A DNA stretch of 64,000 nt, from contig JAGKQI010000087.1 of NCBI GenBank assembly GCA_018806915.1, positions 1,550,001 to 1,614,000 on the forward strand. Reading direction: 5' to 3'. Numbering within the stretch: position 1 is the stretch's first letter; each line of letters opens with the position of its first letter. The notes beneath the pieces are model-generated. The model ran no database searches, was not told the DNA's origin, and saw only the letters and a program-made list of their open reading frames with translations. Position numbers and translations under genes: made by a program. Shown here piece after piece: positions 43,836 through 53,108 of this stretch. This DNA is from Phytophthora colocasiae (taxonomy: Eukaryota; Oomycota; Peronosporomycetes; Peronosporales; Peronosporaceae).

Positions 43836-44267
43836 TGTCGCGACCTGATAAGGATCGGGTACTAGCGGGCTGTTATGTGAGTGCAGGTCCGGGCAGGGAG
43901 GCAGAAGACTTAACTGAAACAAATGTAAGTGTCTTGTTGTTGTTCTTCTTCTTAGCAGGTAAAATCACGACTGACTAGTTATGCCGGGAACTCACTGCTC
44001 CAATGCACACTTGTAAGCGGTGACTCCCCGTCGGAAACACTAGAGCGGGAGTCCTTGAGAGTGTCCTCCTCCGCACGACACTCGCGGGAGGATGTAGATA
44101 GACGGCACAGACGGTAGTAAACGGGGACGTACCCCTGAGTGGGACTCTCGGACGGAACACTACGCCAAGTGGTCACAACACGACGAGTGTGACGAATGAC
44201 AAGGCCCCGAGGCATGGGGCACAGCCGTATACGCTGGTTCGAACGTCATATTCCCGGGCACGGGACA
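43836..44267 (-). repeat. 5' LTR of the gypsy element (432 bp)
   Basis: Direct repeat of 30584-31011. In the direction of transcription it starts TGTCCCGTGCCCGGG and ends GCGACA. It should carry the promoter for gag-pol. Confidence 0.95.
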
Positions 44268-44271
44268 TCAG
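44268..44271. repeat. Target-site duplication (TCAG), right
   Basis: Four-base direct repeat with 30580-30583. Confidence 0.8.
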
Positions 44272-44560
44272 AAACTGCAACTCGAAGCAGCGCTCTGCAC
44301 CAATGTTGCCCGGATCTGCTGCATCGTTCACACCGATGAACTTTCGGTGCGTGTTCTCCTTGTTAAACCGAGTGCGATTGAACGGACTGGCAGTCCATCG
44401 GTACGGTTTCTCCAAGCAGGCGGCACTGCAACTTCAAGGCCTGTCGAGCACAAACGCTGCAAACTTGCGACGAGGCAAGGTCGTTGGGTCGTTGAACCAT
44501 GTACTGTTACAAGGTGACGACACGTTTTTTCAAGACTTTCATGATCTCAGAAATCTCCAT
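44272..44560 (-). pseudogene. Remnant of a gene interrupted by the gypsy element
   Basis: The minus strand contains MEISEIMKVLKKRVVTL (44509-44559), then CSVCARQALKLQCRLLGETV with FYVE-like Cys spacing in one frame. It also contains PYRWTASPFNRTRFNKENTH and AADPGNIGAERCFELQF in another frame, running into the insertion point. Joined at the duplicated TCAG, the last frame stays open on the far side (30583 downward). The fragments suggest a decayed or poorly sequenced oomycete FYVE/START-type gene, but the assignment is weak. Confidence 0.35.
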
Positions 44561-44599
44561 AGTGGCGGTGGAGGGATAGAAAGAGACATGGGTTTTTAG

Positions 44600-46321
44600 C
44601 TACATGATACAGCACTCGCCTTCAGCTTCTTCCTCAGCTTCCTCGGTCTTGTCCTTGACTATTGCCTCGCGGCGCTTCTTGTGGCTTGATGCCTCCTTGC
44701 ACGGACACGGGAGACCAGAAGCCACACCAGCAAAGTAGCAGCGGCCGCAGTCATGGCAGTGTACGTCGCGGCGATCGCAGCACCGTTTGCAGATCGCACA
44801 GTGGTTACGTGGCGTTCGTTCGTGGTCCAGCAACTTGTTCATACACCACGAAAAGTCGAAGCGGCGTTTGCACGGTTCGCACGTGTATCCCTGCACGCAG
44901 TCGACCACCTTGATCGTAGATTCACAGCACGGCACAGCCACAGGTTCCTGTAGTCTCTGCACCATATCTCGAGTCTTGGACACATTGTGCATGAAACAGT
45001 CATCCTTGAGCAGTGCATCAATGTCAGCGCCTGCAGCCTTGACCATCAGGTACGGGTTCTTGCAAGACGTGCAACGGCACGAAGAACCACACATGCCGCC
45101 CTCCTTGACACAAGCACACCGTCCATTTCTGCATCCTCCCGTGCATCTACACGACACCACACGAGGTGCAACTGGAGCTGTAGCACGAACAACATGTTGA
45201 TGGTGCACGTGTTGAGGCTGTGTCACTGGTACCTTGAAAGCCGGTTCAGTTGACCTCACCGTCGTAGCTGCTGGTGATCGGACGTGCTGTGGAGCAGCTC
45301 TAGCATCAGGCTTAGGCGCGATATGAACCATTCTCGAGGGCGGCACAGCCGGAGCTGGGGGCATGATGGACGGTGCCATTCCTTGGTTCAGCACGTTCCA
45401 GTAGTTCGGCATAGCCGATGCAGCTGGGAATTGCTGAGGAGCGACTGGAGCGAAGTTGCTTGGCACTGCATAGTTAGCCGGGATTATCTCCTGCTTGTCT
45501 CCATTATCCACAAGTTCATCGAGCTCCATGCCCATTGTCACATCTCCGTCCGTTTCTTGCTTCATGGAGAGGTCGAACCCTGTCGTGGCGCCGTCACTGC
45601 TCAGATCGTCCAGTGCTGCGAGTTCCATGTCCGTATCAAAATTGGAGTCCAGGAACGACATCAACTGGTCCGAATTCGCCAACAATGGATCGTCAAGAGC
45701 TGCCACGTCCCGTAGCTGGGGATCTCTGGTCGGTATTAACTGCAGCGGTTCATCATCAATCTCCGCCATAATCGCTTCCAGTTCGTCCTGCACGACAATA
45801 GTTTGCGCCAATTGCACCTTGTCTACAGCCCCTCGACACAATGGACACGAGCGGTTGAGACGGAACCACCTCAAGAAGCAGTTCGGGTGGAACGTGTGGC
45901 CACAGCACGAGATCTGCGCATAAGCGTTTGCAGTTAAACACACCGAACACTCGTGGTATGAAGGAGGCATAGCAGTCGCTTGTTTCCGAATAGCATTACA
46001 GGATCGCGCAATCTCCGCCTCGAAAAGGTCCACACCTCCATTTCCCCTCATGTTTTCGCTTGAATAATCTCTTGGTCGTTTGCCAGCAAACGTCATCGTG
46101 GCGTTCGGCGTCGGGTTGGTCTTGCCCATACTGCTGTAGACATGGGGTTGGGTCTTGGAATTATAATTGTTCAGAGCCTGTTGCTGCTGTAGGGAAGCTG
46201 GAGTGGGTGCCCCGTTGCTCTCGTAGATGTAGCGAAGACTCGAGTCAGCACAGAAGACACTGCCGGAGGTCTGTTGGCCCCAGCCGTCGGCCAGAACGCG
46301 CTGTTGTTGTGTGCCGTCCAT
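44600..46321 (-). CDS. RING finger plus CXC-type Cys-rich protein with C-terminal CaaX box
   Basis: A single exon of 573 residues with ATG at 46321. A C3HC4-type RING lies at about residues 126-163 (CSVCLTANAYAQISCCGHTF ... CPLCRG), so a ubiquitin E3 ligase role is likely. A Gln/Pro/Ser-rich, acidic middle follows (about 180-390). At about 393-420 is a CXC-like cluster (CRCTGGCRNGRCACVKEGGM, CGSSCRCTSC), as in tesmin/TSO1-type DNA-binding domains. At about 470-540 is a second Cys/His-rich module (CEPCKRRFDFSWC; HCAICKRCCDRRDVHCHDCG). The last four residues are CCIM, a plausible prenylation CaaX box after an acidic tail. The combination is unusual; function is inferred from domains only. The gypsy element ends 333 bp downstream. 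Confidence 0.85.
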   Translation of the reverse strand: MDGTQQQRVLADGWGQQTSGSVFCADSSLRYIYESNGAPTPASLQQQQALNNYNSKTQPHVYSSMGKTNPTPNATMTFAGKRPRDYSSENMRGNGGVDLFEAEIARSCNAIRKQATAMPPSYHECSVCLTANAYAQISCCGHTFHPNCFLRWFRLNRSCPLCRGAVDKVQLAQTIVVQDELEAIMAEIDDEPLQLIPTRDPQLRDVAALDDPLLANSDQLMSFLDSNFDTDMELAALDDLSSDGATTGFDLSMKQETDGDVTMGMELDELVDNGDKQEIIPANYAVPSNFAPVAPQQFPAASAMPNYWNVLNQGMAPSIMPPAPAVPPSRMVHIAPKPDARAAPQHVRSPAATTVRSTEPAFKVPVTQPQHVHHQHVVRATAPVAPRVVSCRCTGGCRNGRCACVKEGGMCGSSCRCTSCKNPYLMVKAAGADIDALLKDDCFMHNVSKTRDMVQRLQEPVAVPCCESTIKVVDCVQGYTCEPCKRRFDFSWCMNKLLDHERTPRNHCAICKRCCDRRDVHCHDCGRCYFAGVASGLPCPCKEASSHKKRREAIVKDKTEEAEEEAEGECCIM

Positions 46322-46970
46322 ATTGAAGATTTCCTCTTGCGTTCACTATGGACGTCTCCAAAAACGTTTCTTTACGGAGTTTATCTAAACCTTACGCCAC
46401 CGCCACGTTCGGAAGGAATTCTGAAATGAAAGAAAAAAACTAACGCGATGGAAAAGGGTTGCTATTATTTTAAGACAATGGTATAGTGACATCGAGTGAA
46501 TTCGTACTGGAACTCTTACACCCATCAGGTATCGCAAGTGGTCCAGAATCGATGGGACGCGCATCCTGGAAGTTGCTCTTCGGCAACTGGAACTGCCCTG
46601 TACCACTTCTTCAACATGGAATATCCGTCACGCGCCGTTTTTGTCACCACCAGCATACTTTAGCCAAGTGAAATCGCTCTGACGCCATTGACCAGCCCTA
46701 ACCCGTAGTTCCAGAAGCCGATGGTACTGTAAAAACCGGCTGGTACACAACCTGCAGCTGACTGGTACGCATGAAGCGCAAGAAGACGGCACAGTGATGT
46801 CCAATCTGGTTTCGTAAATCAAACAGACCAAACGATGGAACGTTTTTTTGTTTTTTTGTTTGTTCCATTGTTTGTTGGGGAAATCACGGGAAGTAGGAAC
46901 GATTTTTACTTGTTATTTGTATGGCAAATCCAAGCAAATCTCTTCTAAAACGATACGAGTGAAACGAAAA
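46322..46970. other. Intergenic, no gene seen
   Basis: Upstream region of the RING/CXC gene and 3' flank of the hAT gene. It contains a T-rich stretch at about 46848-46875. No frame is convincing. Confidence 0.5.
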
Positions 46971-49094
46971 TTAGAGGTTTTCGGTGTAGTCGTAGCTGAA
47001 ATCAAGTCGATGGACAAATTCCTCAACTCCAAACAGCTTCTCCAGGGTGATTTTGAAGTTTCGATCTCCAGGTAGTCTTCGTTCTTGGGGGAAACGATCG
47101 TCGTTTGTAGCTGGAAATGGTGGGTTATCACGATCGCATACCGAAACGAAATCGTCATGAGGTTGGGTCGCGGCTTGAGAACGATCATTATCTTCTATCA
47201 GTAGGTCCAGGACTTCCACCCAGTTTTGAAGAGGGTCAACTGTATCACCGACGCAATCATCACCATTCTCGTCGAGAACTCCGTCGTGAGCGACGCAATC
47301 TCCACCCACACCCGAGGAACCATAATCTGCGTGCAACGGACGAGATCGCCTTGTCGGAGTAGCTCCAAATTCCACCACCTTGGTCAGCTCGTTTGGATTA
47401 ACAATTCTCTTTTCGGTTTTTCGCAACTTCATTTTGTTGGTGGCCTCCCGGCCATCACGTTCCCGCACAACCCGTCGAATGGCAGCTATTTTTCTTGCTT
47501 TCTCTGCAGTCATTTTGTTGCGACGAGCTGTGTGAATTAACGCTAACTCTGAAAAGTAGCGCTCACAAGTAGCTGTGTTGACAGCCATCGCAAATATAGC
47601 AAGCGCGAGATCACAAAGCGAAAATCCCAGGCCATGTCGAGACTTAACAGCTTTTATATCCTGAAAAAATGCTGCAAGAGGTGGCGTTGCTAGTTGTTGG
47701 AAGTCATCGATGCTCTTTCCTTCCGTGTACTTGCCGTTCACCCATTCGGACATCTCTCCCTTAATTGATGAAGAATCTTTGTCGAAAATTTTGCGGTAGT
47801 ACAACAATGCAAAGTCGCCAAGTTTGTCGAGTACATCCACAGGTAACTCATTTACCACTCCTTGTCTTCTCGGATCCAAGGCATAGGCCAGCAAAAACAG
47901 TGGCTGTTCACACTCCTTCCAACGCTTCTCAATGATTTCGACAAGCTTTTTGCTGTACGAAGAAGCGACAAAAGAGTCATAAATTTGTCGAAAACAAAAC
48001 GTGACATCGCTGAGAGTATTGTCGTCGTGCTGGAGCATGAATGAAGCGAAGCAGAGTGGACGGATAACTTCTTCTGCTTCTTCCAAGTTTGCCCAGAAAT
48101 TGCTATCGTTCAGAACTTTCAGATCTTCTGGATAGCTGTCATCCTCACGATTTTCTGCATCAAAAACACGGAGTGCGGATCGGACCCGTAGCAGCGATGC
48201 GAAAGAGGCCTGCATGGAATTCCACCTTGTTTCACAGAGCGGCAATAACCTTCGAACACCTCCCGCTCCATACGTGTGAATCATCGCATCATCGGCTCGC
48301 CTCAACCACTTGGAGGATGAGCAATTCAGACAGTTAACAACCGCAGATGCTTGAGACGTAACTTCACGGAAAGTAGTGCGAAGTACAGCCTTCACTATGT
48401 TGTTTATCGAATGCGCAAAGCAACGGAAAAACGTAACTTTTGGCCAGCGTAAAGCTAAGATACGACGCGCGCGAGCGCATTGCCCTGCGTCATCAGTCAC
48501 CACCGCACCGATGATCCATCCTCGTTTCTCTGTATCGATCATGATGTTCTCCATGTGCTCCGCAATGGCCAAGCCGTCGTGACGGTCACTGGTCGGAAAC
48601 AGCCCAAGCCCACAGACCACGCCATAGAGAGAAAGTTGGCATCCAAGAAGATGCATCTTCGAAATGTTCATCCACACGTCGGACAAGAAGTTTACCCTCC
48701 CACCTGACAGGTAAACTGCGCGCCTCAAACCAGCCTCATCGTCGTGAAAAGCATCTTTCGCGATCTTGTCGAGAATACGTCCACCAAAAACCTGACGTGA
48801 TAGCAGCGAAGGCACGCTCAACTTGTTCAAAAATGTGAAGAGTCGTTTTGTGGAGGCTCGAGCGATAAATGTATCCGGGAGTTGATTGCCAGCTTGGAAC
48901 TCAACGAGTAGCCGTTCAAATTCTTCCAATTCATCCACACCAAATCGCTGTACGAAGTAGTCCGGAATCTCGGATTGTTCAGCGGGTGGAAAGTGGGATA
49001 ACGCTCGGGCTGCGTCTTCGTCGGAGAACGGTCGAAATCCAGTTGATCCAGGTATAGCCCAAGATGGAGCGTACTTGCAGGAGCTTAGGTGCAT
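46971..49094 (-). CDS. hAT-superfamily transposase (707 aa; BED finger in a shifted upstream frame)
   Basis: The frame is open from 49094 to 46971. It has the hAT order: an N-terminal helical region; FLSDVWMNISKMHLLG (first Asp box); IGAVVTDDAGQCARARRIL and FRCFAHSINNIVKAVL (second Asp and CxxH-like region); a CETRWNSMQASFASLLRVRS box; and the C-terminal dimerisation domain LALAIFAMAVNTATCERYFS near residues 530-550. The Met at 49094 lies inside a BED zinc finger: TFEMHLSSC supplies the His/Cys end, while the CxxC half (FHQCRHC) lies about 90 bases upstream in another frame. The real start is therefore further 5', and one shift disables it or is an error. Terminal repeats were not identified. 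Confidence 0.82.
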   Translation of the reverse strand: MHLSSCKYAPSWAIPGSTGFRPFSDEDAARALSHFPPAEQSEIPDYFVQRFGVDELEEFERLLVEFQAGNQLPDTFIARASTKRLFTFLNKLSVPSLLSRQVFGGRILDKIAKDAFHDDEAGLRRAVYLSGGRVNFLSDVWMNISKMHLLGCQLSLYGVVCGLGLFPTSDRHDGLAIAEHMENIMIDTEKRGWIIGAVVTDDAGQCARARRILALRWPKVTFFRCFAHSINNIVKAVLRTTFREVTSQASAVVNCLNCSSSKWLRRADDAMIHTYGAGGVRRLLPLCETRWNSMQASFASLLRVRSALRVFDAENREDDSYPEDLKVLNDSNFWANLEEAEEVIRPLCFASFMLQHDDNTLSDVTFCFRQIYDSFVASSYSKKLVEIIEKRWKECEQPLFLLAYALDPRRQGVVNELPVDVLDKLGDFALLYYRKIFDKDSSSIKGEMSEWVNGKYTEGKSIDDFQQLATPPLAAFFQDIKAVKSRHGLGFSLCDLALAIFAMAVNTATCERYFSELALIHTARRNKMTAEKARKIAAIRRVVRERDGREATNKMKLRKTEKRIVNPNELTKVVEFGATPTRRSRPLHADYGSSGVGGDCVAHDGVLDENGDDCVGDTVDPLQNWVEVLDLLIEDNDRSQAATQPHDDFVSVCDRDNPPFPATNDDRFPQERRLPGDRNFKITLEKLFGVEEFVHRLDFSYDYTENL

Positions 49095-49250
49095 CTCAAA
49101 CGTGGATTGACGGGCATGAATATCCTGACATCTATTGGTCGCCTCCTTCTCTCACAATGCGTCGGGCAACAGCCAAGCAGTGACGGCACTGGTGGAAAAA
49201 GTTGGCCTTGTTGCAGCGCCCTGTCGGTTCGCTCGAAGTGAGTGCGAGCT
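49095..49250 (-). pseudogene. Upstream BED-finger part of the hAT transposase, out of frame
   Basis: The minus strand reads RCNKANFFHQCRHCLAVARR in one frame and DIHARQSTFEMHLSSC in the frame of the main transposase. Together they fit the C-x2-C...H-x4-C spacing of a BED finger. The shift lies near 49130-49165. Confidence 0.5.
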
Positions 49251-50525
49251 ATGCATGTAAGCGATTCGGCATTTGATCGGGTGCTTTGCAGGACTAATAC
49301 AAGATTCGTTGCTGTTTTAGGAATGATCTGGACAACATGGCCTCCAAAAGTCTTATACCGCACTTTTGGTATATATAGTTCTGCAGGTGTTTGTAAGTTT
49401 GTTCGCCTGATGAACAAACAACCAACGAGCAAAGCAACAGTTTGAAACGACAAACAAAAAAACCGTTCGATGAATCAAATATTTGATCGACATCACTGGA
49501 CGGCAACTTGCTGCACATCGAAGCAGTGATCGATTGTCGGACAGTTGTGGCCCACAACAGCAGGCATGTGCTGCCTTGCGTTCCATACTGGGCGGCAATG
49601 GCGTCGTCGGAGCAGCCATTGAACATGAAGCGTTGGTAGATTTTGCCGGCGGCATTTTTGCGACGTCGGAGAATCCGAAACATTGGCAGGAATCTCGCCC
49701 ATGAGATGTCGCTGGATTGCTAGCGTCGTGCCATCAAAGCATTTGGCGCTTAGTGCAATACGACGCGCAATGTGCGTGCAAGGACTCGTTTTTCCAATGC
49801 CGCATGCGAGGAGGCAGGTATTGTTGCTTCGGTGGGAGTTGAGGCGAGCATGGCACCGCTCGCACGAGAGGCAGTGTCGATTAGCGCGAGGGCTGCTTGG
49901 AAGGAAATAATCACGCCACTTGACGGAACCGGTACTGCAATCGGTAATCGGTTTAAAACCGTTACCAGCTAAACTTCAAGTGCACCATGCAAGTGCACAA
50001 CAACAACTTCTGATGAGATTAATGTGATGCTTGCCAAGGCGAACATATCTAACATTATGAAAATCTCTATTTATTGTACACTAACGATATTCCTCTATTA
50101 ACAACAGAATGGTATGCTTAAACAGCTGAATGCAGTACGACTCTAGGAACTATGTACCTGCATCACATTAAGATTTTCACTGTAGCAAATGAGGCCCACA
50201 GAAATTACCATTGCGCTAATAATGCGGTGTTGGGGTTAATCTGCTGGCTATACCATGCACATGTACTTGCGGATCAATTTTGCTTGAGAAAACTGAAGTG
50301 GAGAGATAGTACAACGACGTTTCCACACCAAGCAGCATTGAAGGGGTAAAGGAAAAATGAAGACGTGAAAGCTTCGCGTAACTCGAGCTAAGCTTTAGAT
50401 CTTGCTTTCACACGAACTCGTCGTTCGCAAGATGTGTATTATGAGCTACGCCAGCCTGAATTCCAGCGGTCCATCGAAGAGAGACGCTACGGGCGGCGCA
50501 GAGATGGGCTGTATCCTCTGTAGCG
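49251..50525. other. No supported gene; probable hAT 5' region and intergenic DNA
   Basis: Short frames on both strands lack motifs. A 24-bp imperfect palindrome, GGTAATCGGTTTAAAACCGT plus TACC, lies at 49943-49966 and could be a transposon end or a regulatory site. The stretch 50000-50400 is AT-rich upstream DNA of the aquaporin gene. Confidence 0.4.
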
Positions 50526-51545
50526 ATGGCACAATCGACGCTCCATTCTCGTCCCCAGTCTCGCTTTGGCACCCTCAACCATCAGTCGTCTATAGTACTC
50601 CAGAACCAAGACAAGATGCGGCTTGACGTGGATCCCACCGGGGAGCAAACGCCTTCACACACGGCGTTTAGTCGCTTCTCGCATACTGCGCGCAAGTTCA
50701 TCGACCGTTGCGAGCGCTCCTTGCATCACACGAACCGGAGTCAGTACCTTCGCGACGAACAGCATCACACGAAATGGTTTGTGACCCAGAGTGCACATGT
50801 CCGTGAATGTTTGGCTGAGCTTTTGGGGACGTTTGTCATGATCTGCTTCGGTATGGGTGTGAACAACCAAGTGAGTTTGTCGGACGAGACCAACGGCACT
50901 TGGCTCAGTATCAACATGGCGTGGGGAATTGGTATTCTCATGGCTGTCTACTGCTCCGAAGGAGTCAGTGGTGCACACTTGAACCCTTCGGTCACGCTGG
51001 CACACTGTGTCTACGGGCGACTACCATGGTGGAAGATGCCGGGGTACGTTGTATCGCAAGTGGTGGGCGCTTTCGTCGGCGCTGCTGCGATTTACTTGTT
51101 GGACTACCAGAAGATTCAGAAAATCGACCCGGATCTGGACACGACGCAAAGCAACTTTGCGACGTATCCAAGTGCCGACATCAGCAACTACACAGCGTTC
51201 TACACAGAAGCATTGGCGACTGGAATGCTGTTGCTCTGCATTTACGCCATTACGGACCAGAACAACCGATCGCCAGGAACTGTTGGTACGCCGTTTGCAT
51301 TTGCTCTGATGATCATGGCTCTCGGAATGAGCTTTGGCATGAACACTGGTTACGCCATGAACCCAGCACGCGACTTTGGGCCTCGATTGCTGACGTACTG
51401 CGTGGGTTACGGCTCTAAGGTGTGGACGACGGCGCATCATTACTTTTGGATCCCTATCGTTGCTCCTCTGTTGGGTGGAGTGATTGGTGCTGGTTTGTAC
51501 ACTCTTCTGGTTCAATTGCAACACCCGCATGAGCACGAATCGTAA
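50526..51545 (+). CDS. Aquaglyceroporin (MIP family), copy 1
   Basis: ATG at 50526, with a second possible ATG at residue 31 (MRLDVDPTG); 339 residues from the first. A soluble N-terminus of about 90 residues is followed by six membrane spans. The two pore loops are SGAHLNPSVTLAHCVYGR (NPS instead of NPA, about residue 148) and GYAMNPARDFGPRLLTY (canonical NPA plus the Asp of glycerol-conducting channels, about residue 282). The family moves water, glycerol and small solutes across membranes. It is tail-to-tail with copy 2, with about 150 bp between stops. Confidence 0.93.
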   Translation: MAQSTLHSRPQSRFGTLNHQSSIVLQNQDKMRLDVDPTGEQTPSHTAFSRFSHTARKFIDRCERSLHHTNRSQYLRDEQHHTKWFVTQSAHVRECLAELLGTFVMICFGMGVNNQVSLSDETNGTWLSINMAWGIGILMAVYCSEGVSGAHLNPSVTLAHCVYGRLPWWKMPGYVVSQVVGAFVGAAAIYLLDYQKIQKIDPDLDTTQSNFATYPSADISNYTAFYTEALATGMLLLCIYAITDQNNRSPGTVGTPFAFALMIMALGMSFGMNTGYAMNPARDFGPRLLTYCVGYGSKVWTTAHHYFWIPIVAPLLGGVIGAGLYTLLVQLQHPHEHES

Positions 51546-51695
51546 GATTCTCGCTCAGTTCAGCTATTCGAGCTAAGAAGCATTACCATTTACTCAAGCT
51601 ATTGAATCGTCTTCACACTTCAAAAAGCATCGCATTGAATAATCAATAAACCCCCAGTTCGTCTTTAGAGATCAGGCATTTTCTAACTGTTTTTT

Positions 51696-52626
51696 TTACA
51701 CGTCGTGTTCATGTGGATGCTGCATCTGAACCAACAGGGTGTACAGCCCAGCTCCAATAACTCCACCAACCAGAGGACCGACGATCGGAATCCAGAAGTA
51801 GTAGTGATCCACAGTCCACACCTTGGAGCATAACCAACGCAGTATGTCAATAGTCTGGGACCAAAGTCACGTGCAGGATTCATCGCATAGCCCGTATTCA
51901 TTCCAAAACTCATTCCCAGCCCCATGATCATTAACGAGAAGGCAAACGGCGTACCAACCGTTCCTGGCGATCGATTGTTCTGGTCGGTGATAGCGTAGAT
52001 GCACAATAACAGCATTCCTGTTGCAAGTGCCTCGGTATAAAAAGCTGCGTAATTGCTGATGTCGTCGCTCGGATACGTGGCGAAATTTGACTTTGTTGTG
52101 TCCAAGTTCGGATCCAGCTTCTGAATCTTCTGGTAGTCCAACAAGTAAATCGCAGCAGCTCCAATGAAAGCGCCCACAACTTGAGAGATGCAATACCCAG
52201 GTACCTTCCACCACGGGAGACGACCATAAACAGCATGAGCCAGAGTGACAGCACAGTTCAAATGTGCGCCACTGACTCCTTCGGAGCAGTAGACAGCCAT
52301 AAGAATACCAATTCCCCACGCCATGTTGATACTGAGCCAAGTGCCGCTGGTCTCGTTCGACAAGCTCACTTGATTATTCACTCCCATGCCGAAGCAGATC
52401 ATGACAAAAGTCCCCAAAAACTCGCAAATGCACTCGCGGACGTGAACGCGGTTGATCACAAACCACTTTGTGTGATGTTCGTGGTCTCGTTGATACTGAC
52501 TTCGATTGGTGCGGTGCAGTGAGCGCTCGCAGCGATCGAGGAAGCGACGATACGGAGTTCTGGGAACAGCACAGTAGGAAGGTGTTGCAAGCGGCACTTA
52601 GTCTCCAAGTCGAAGTGCGGCTGCAT
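51696..52626 (-). CDS. Aquaglyceroporin (MIP family), copy 2, two single-base shifts
   Basis: This is a paralogue of 50526-51545 in inverted orientation. The best start is ATG at 52626 (MQPHFDLETKC), which needs a shift before RRFLDRCERSLHRTNRSQY. The body is open from about 52590 to 51831. A second single-base loss near 51830 (GTTATGCTCC where copy 1 has an extra G) throws off the last 45 residues; in the shifted frame the end WIPIVGPLVGGVIGAG ... HPHEH is fully conserved to a TAA at 51696. Pore loops are SGAHLNCAVTLAHAVYGR (NCA) and GYAMNPARDFGPR. Conserved sequence on both sides of the shifts suggests a working gene with sequence errors, or a very young pseudogene. Confidence 0.78.
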
Positions 52627-53108
52627 CTTGCTTCAGCTGAAAACGAACTGCTTGAAAATCTACCTTCACGGACTCGTGGAAAATGACCCGTTGCGACGTG
52701 ATCGATCGAAGAGGCTCATGTCGCTACTCGGGACAACCTGACCACCAAATTGTCAATCATGGTGGTCTGCGTAGCAATCTAGATAAAAGAAAAGCGAGGA
52801 TAACGTTAGAAGGAGATTGCATATAAGTGCCGTGACTGACCGGTGTTAGCTGTGTTGACGCTCACCAGGAACAAACCGGCGCTCTGTGATTCAAATTTGC
52901 AGTTTTATTCATTTGATATATCTCGAGCAAGTCGGTCAGTTAGTTGTAGCCCCCATACATGTTGAATCTTTGGTCATCTCTGGCTGGTGGCGTCGAAGTC
53001 AGGCGAAACTCTGCTCGGCCAGGAGCAGGGGACGAACTGCATTGAAAATATCAATGTCAAAGTCAATGATTAGATGATCAAGAAACGCAAAAATTGCGGA
53101 TATACTTA
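52627..53108. other. Intergenic, no gene seen
   Basis: The upstream region of aquaglyceroporin copy 2 and the 3' region of the giant membrane protein. No coherent frame or motif. Confidence 0.5.

Larger units (their letters stand above)
30584..44267 (-). mobile_element. 13.7-kb Ty3/gypsy (chromovirus-like) LTR retrotransposon with extra genes
   Basis: Direct LTRs at 30584-31011 and 43836-44267 both begin TGTCGCGACC and end GGGACA. They are flanked by TCAG at 30580-30583 and 44268-44271. Gag and pol read on the minus strand, so the right LTR is the 5' LTR. The pol order is PR-RT-RH-IN-GPY/F-chromodomain-like, which is gypsy. The coding region is broken by many 1-nt shifts. Between the end of pol (34703) and the 3' LTR lie 3.7 kb with a divergent pair of additional genes, one antisense. 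Confidence 0.93.

Noticed and set aside
46848..49470. T-run plus GATGGAACG and its inverse near 49460 as hAT terminal repeats
   Set aside because: Similarity is low-complexity and no 8-bp duplication flanks it.
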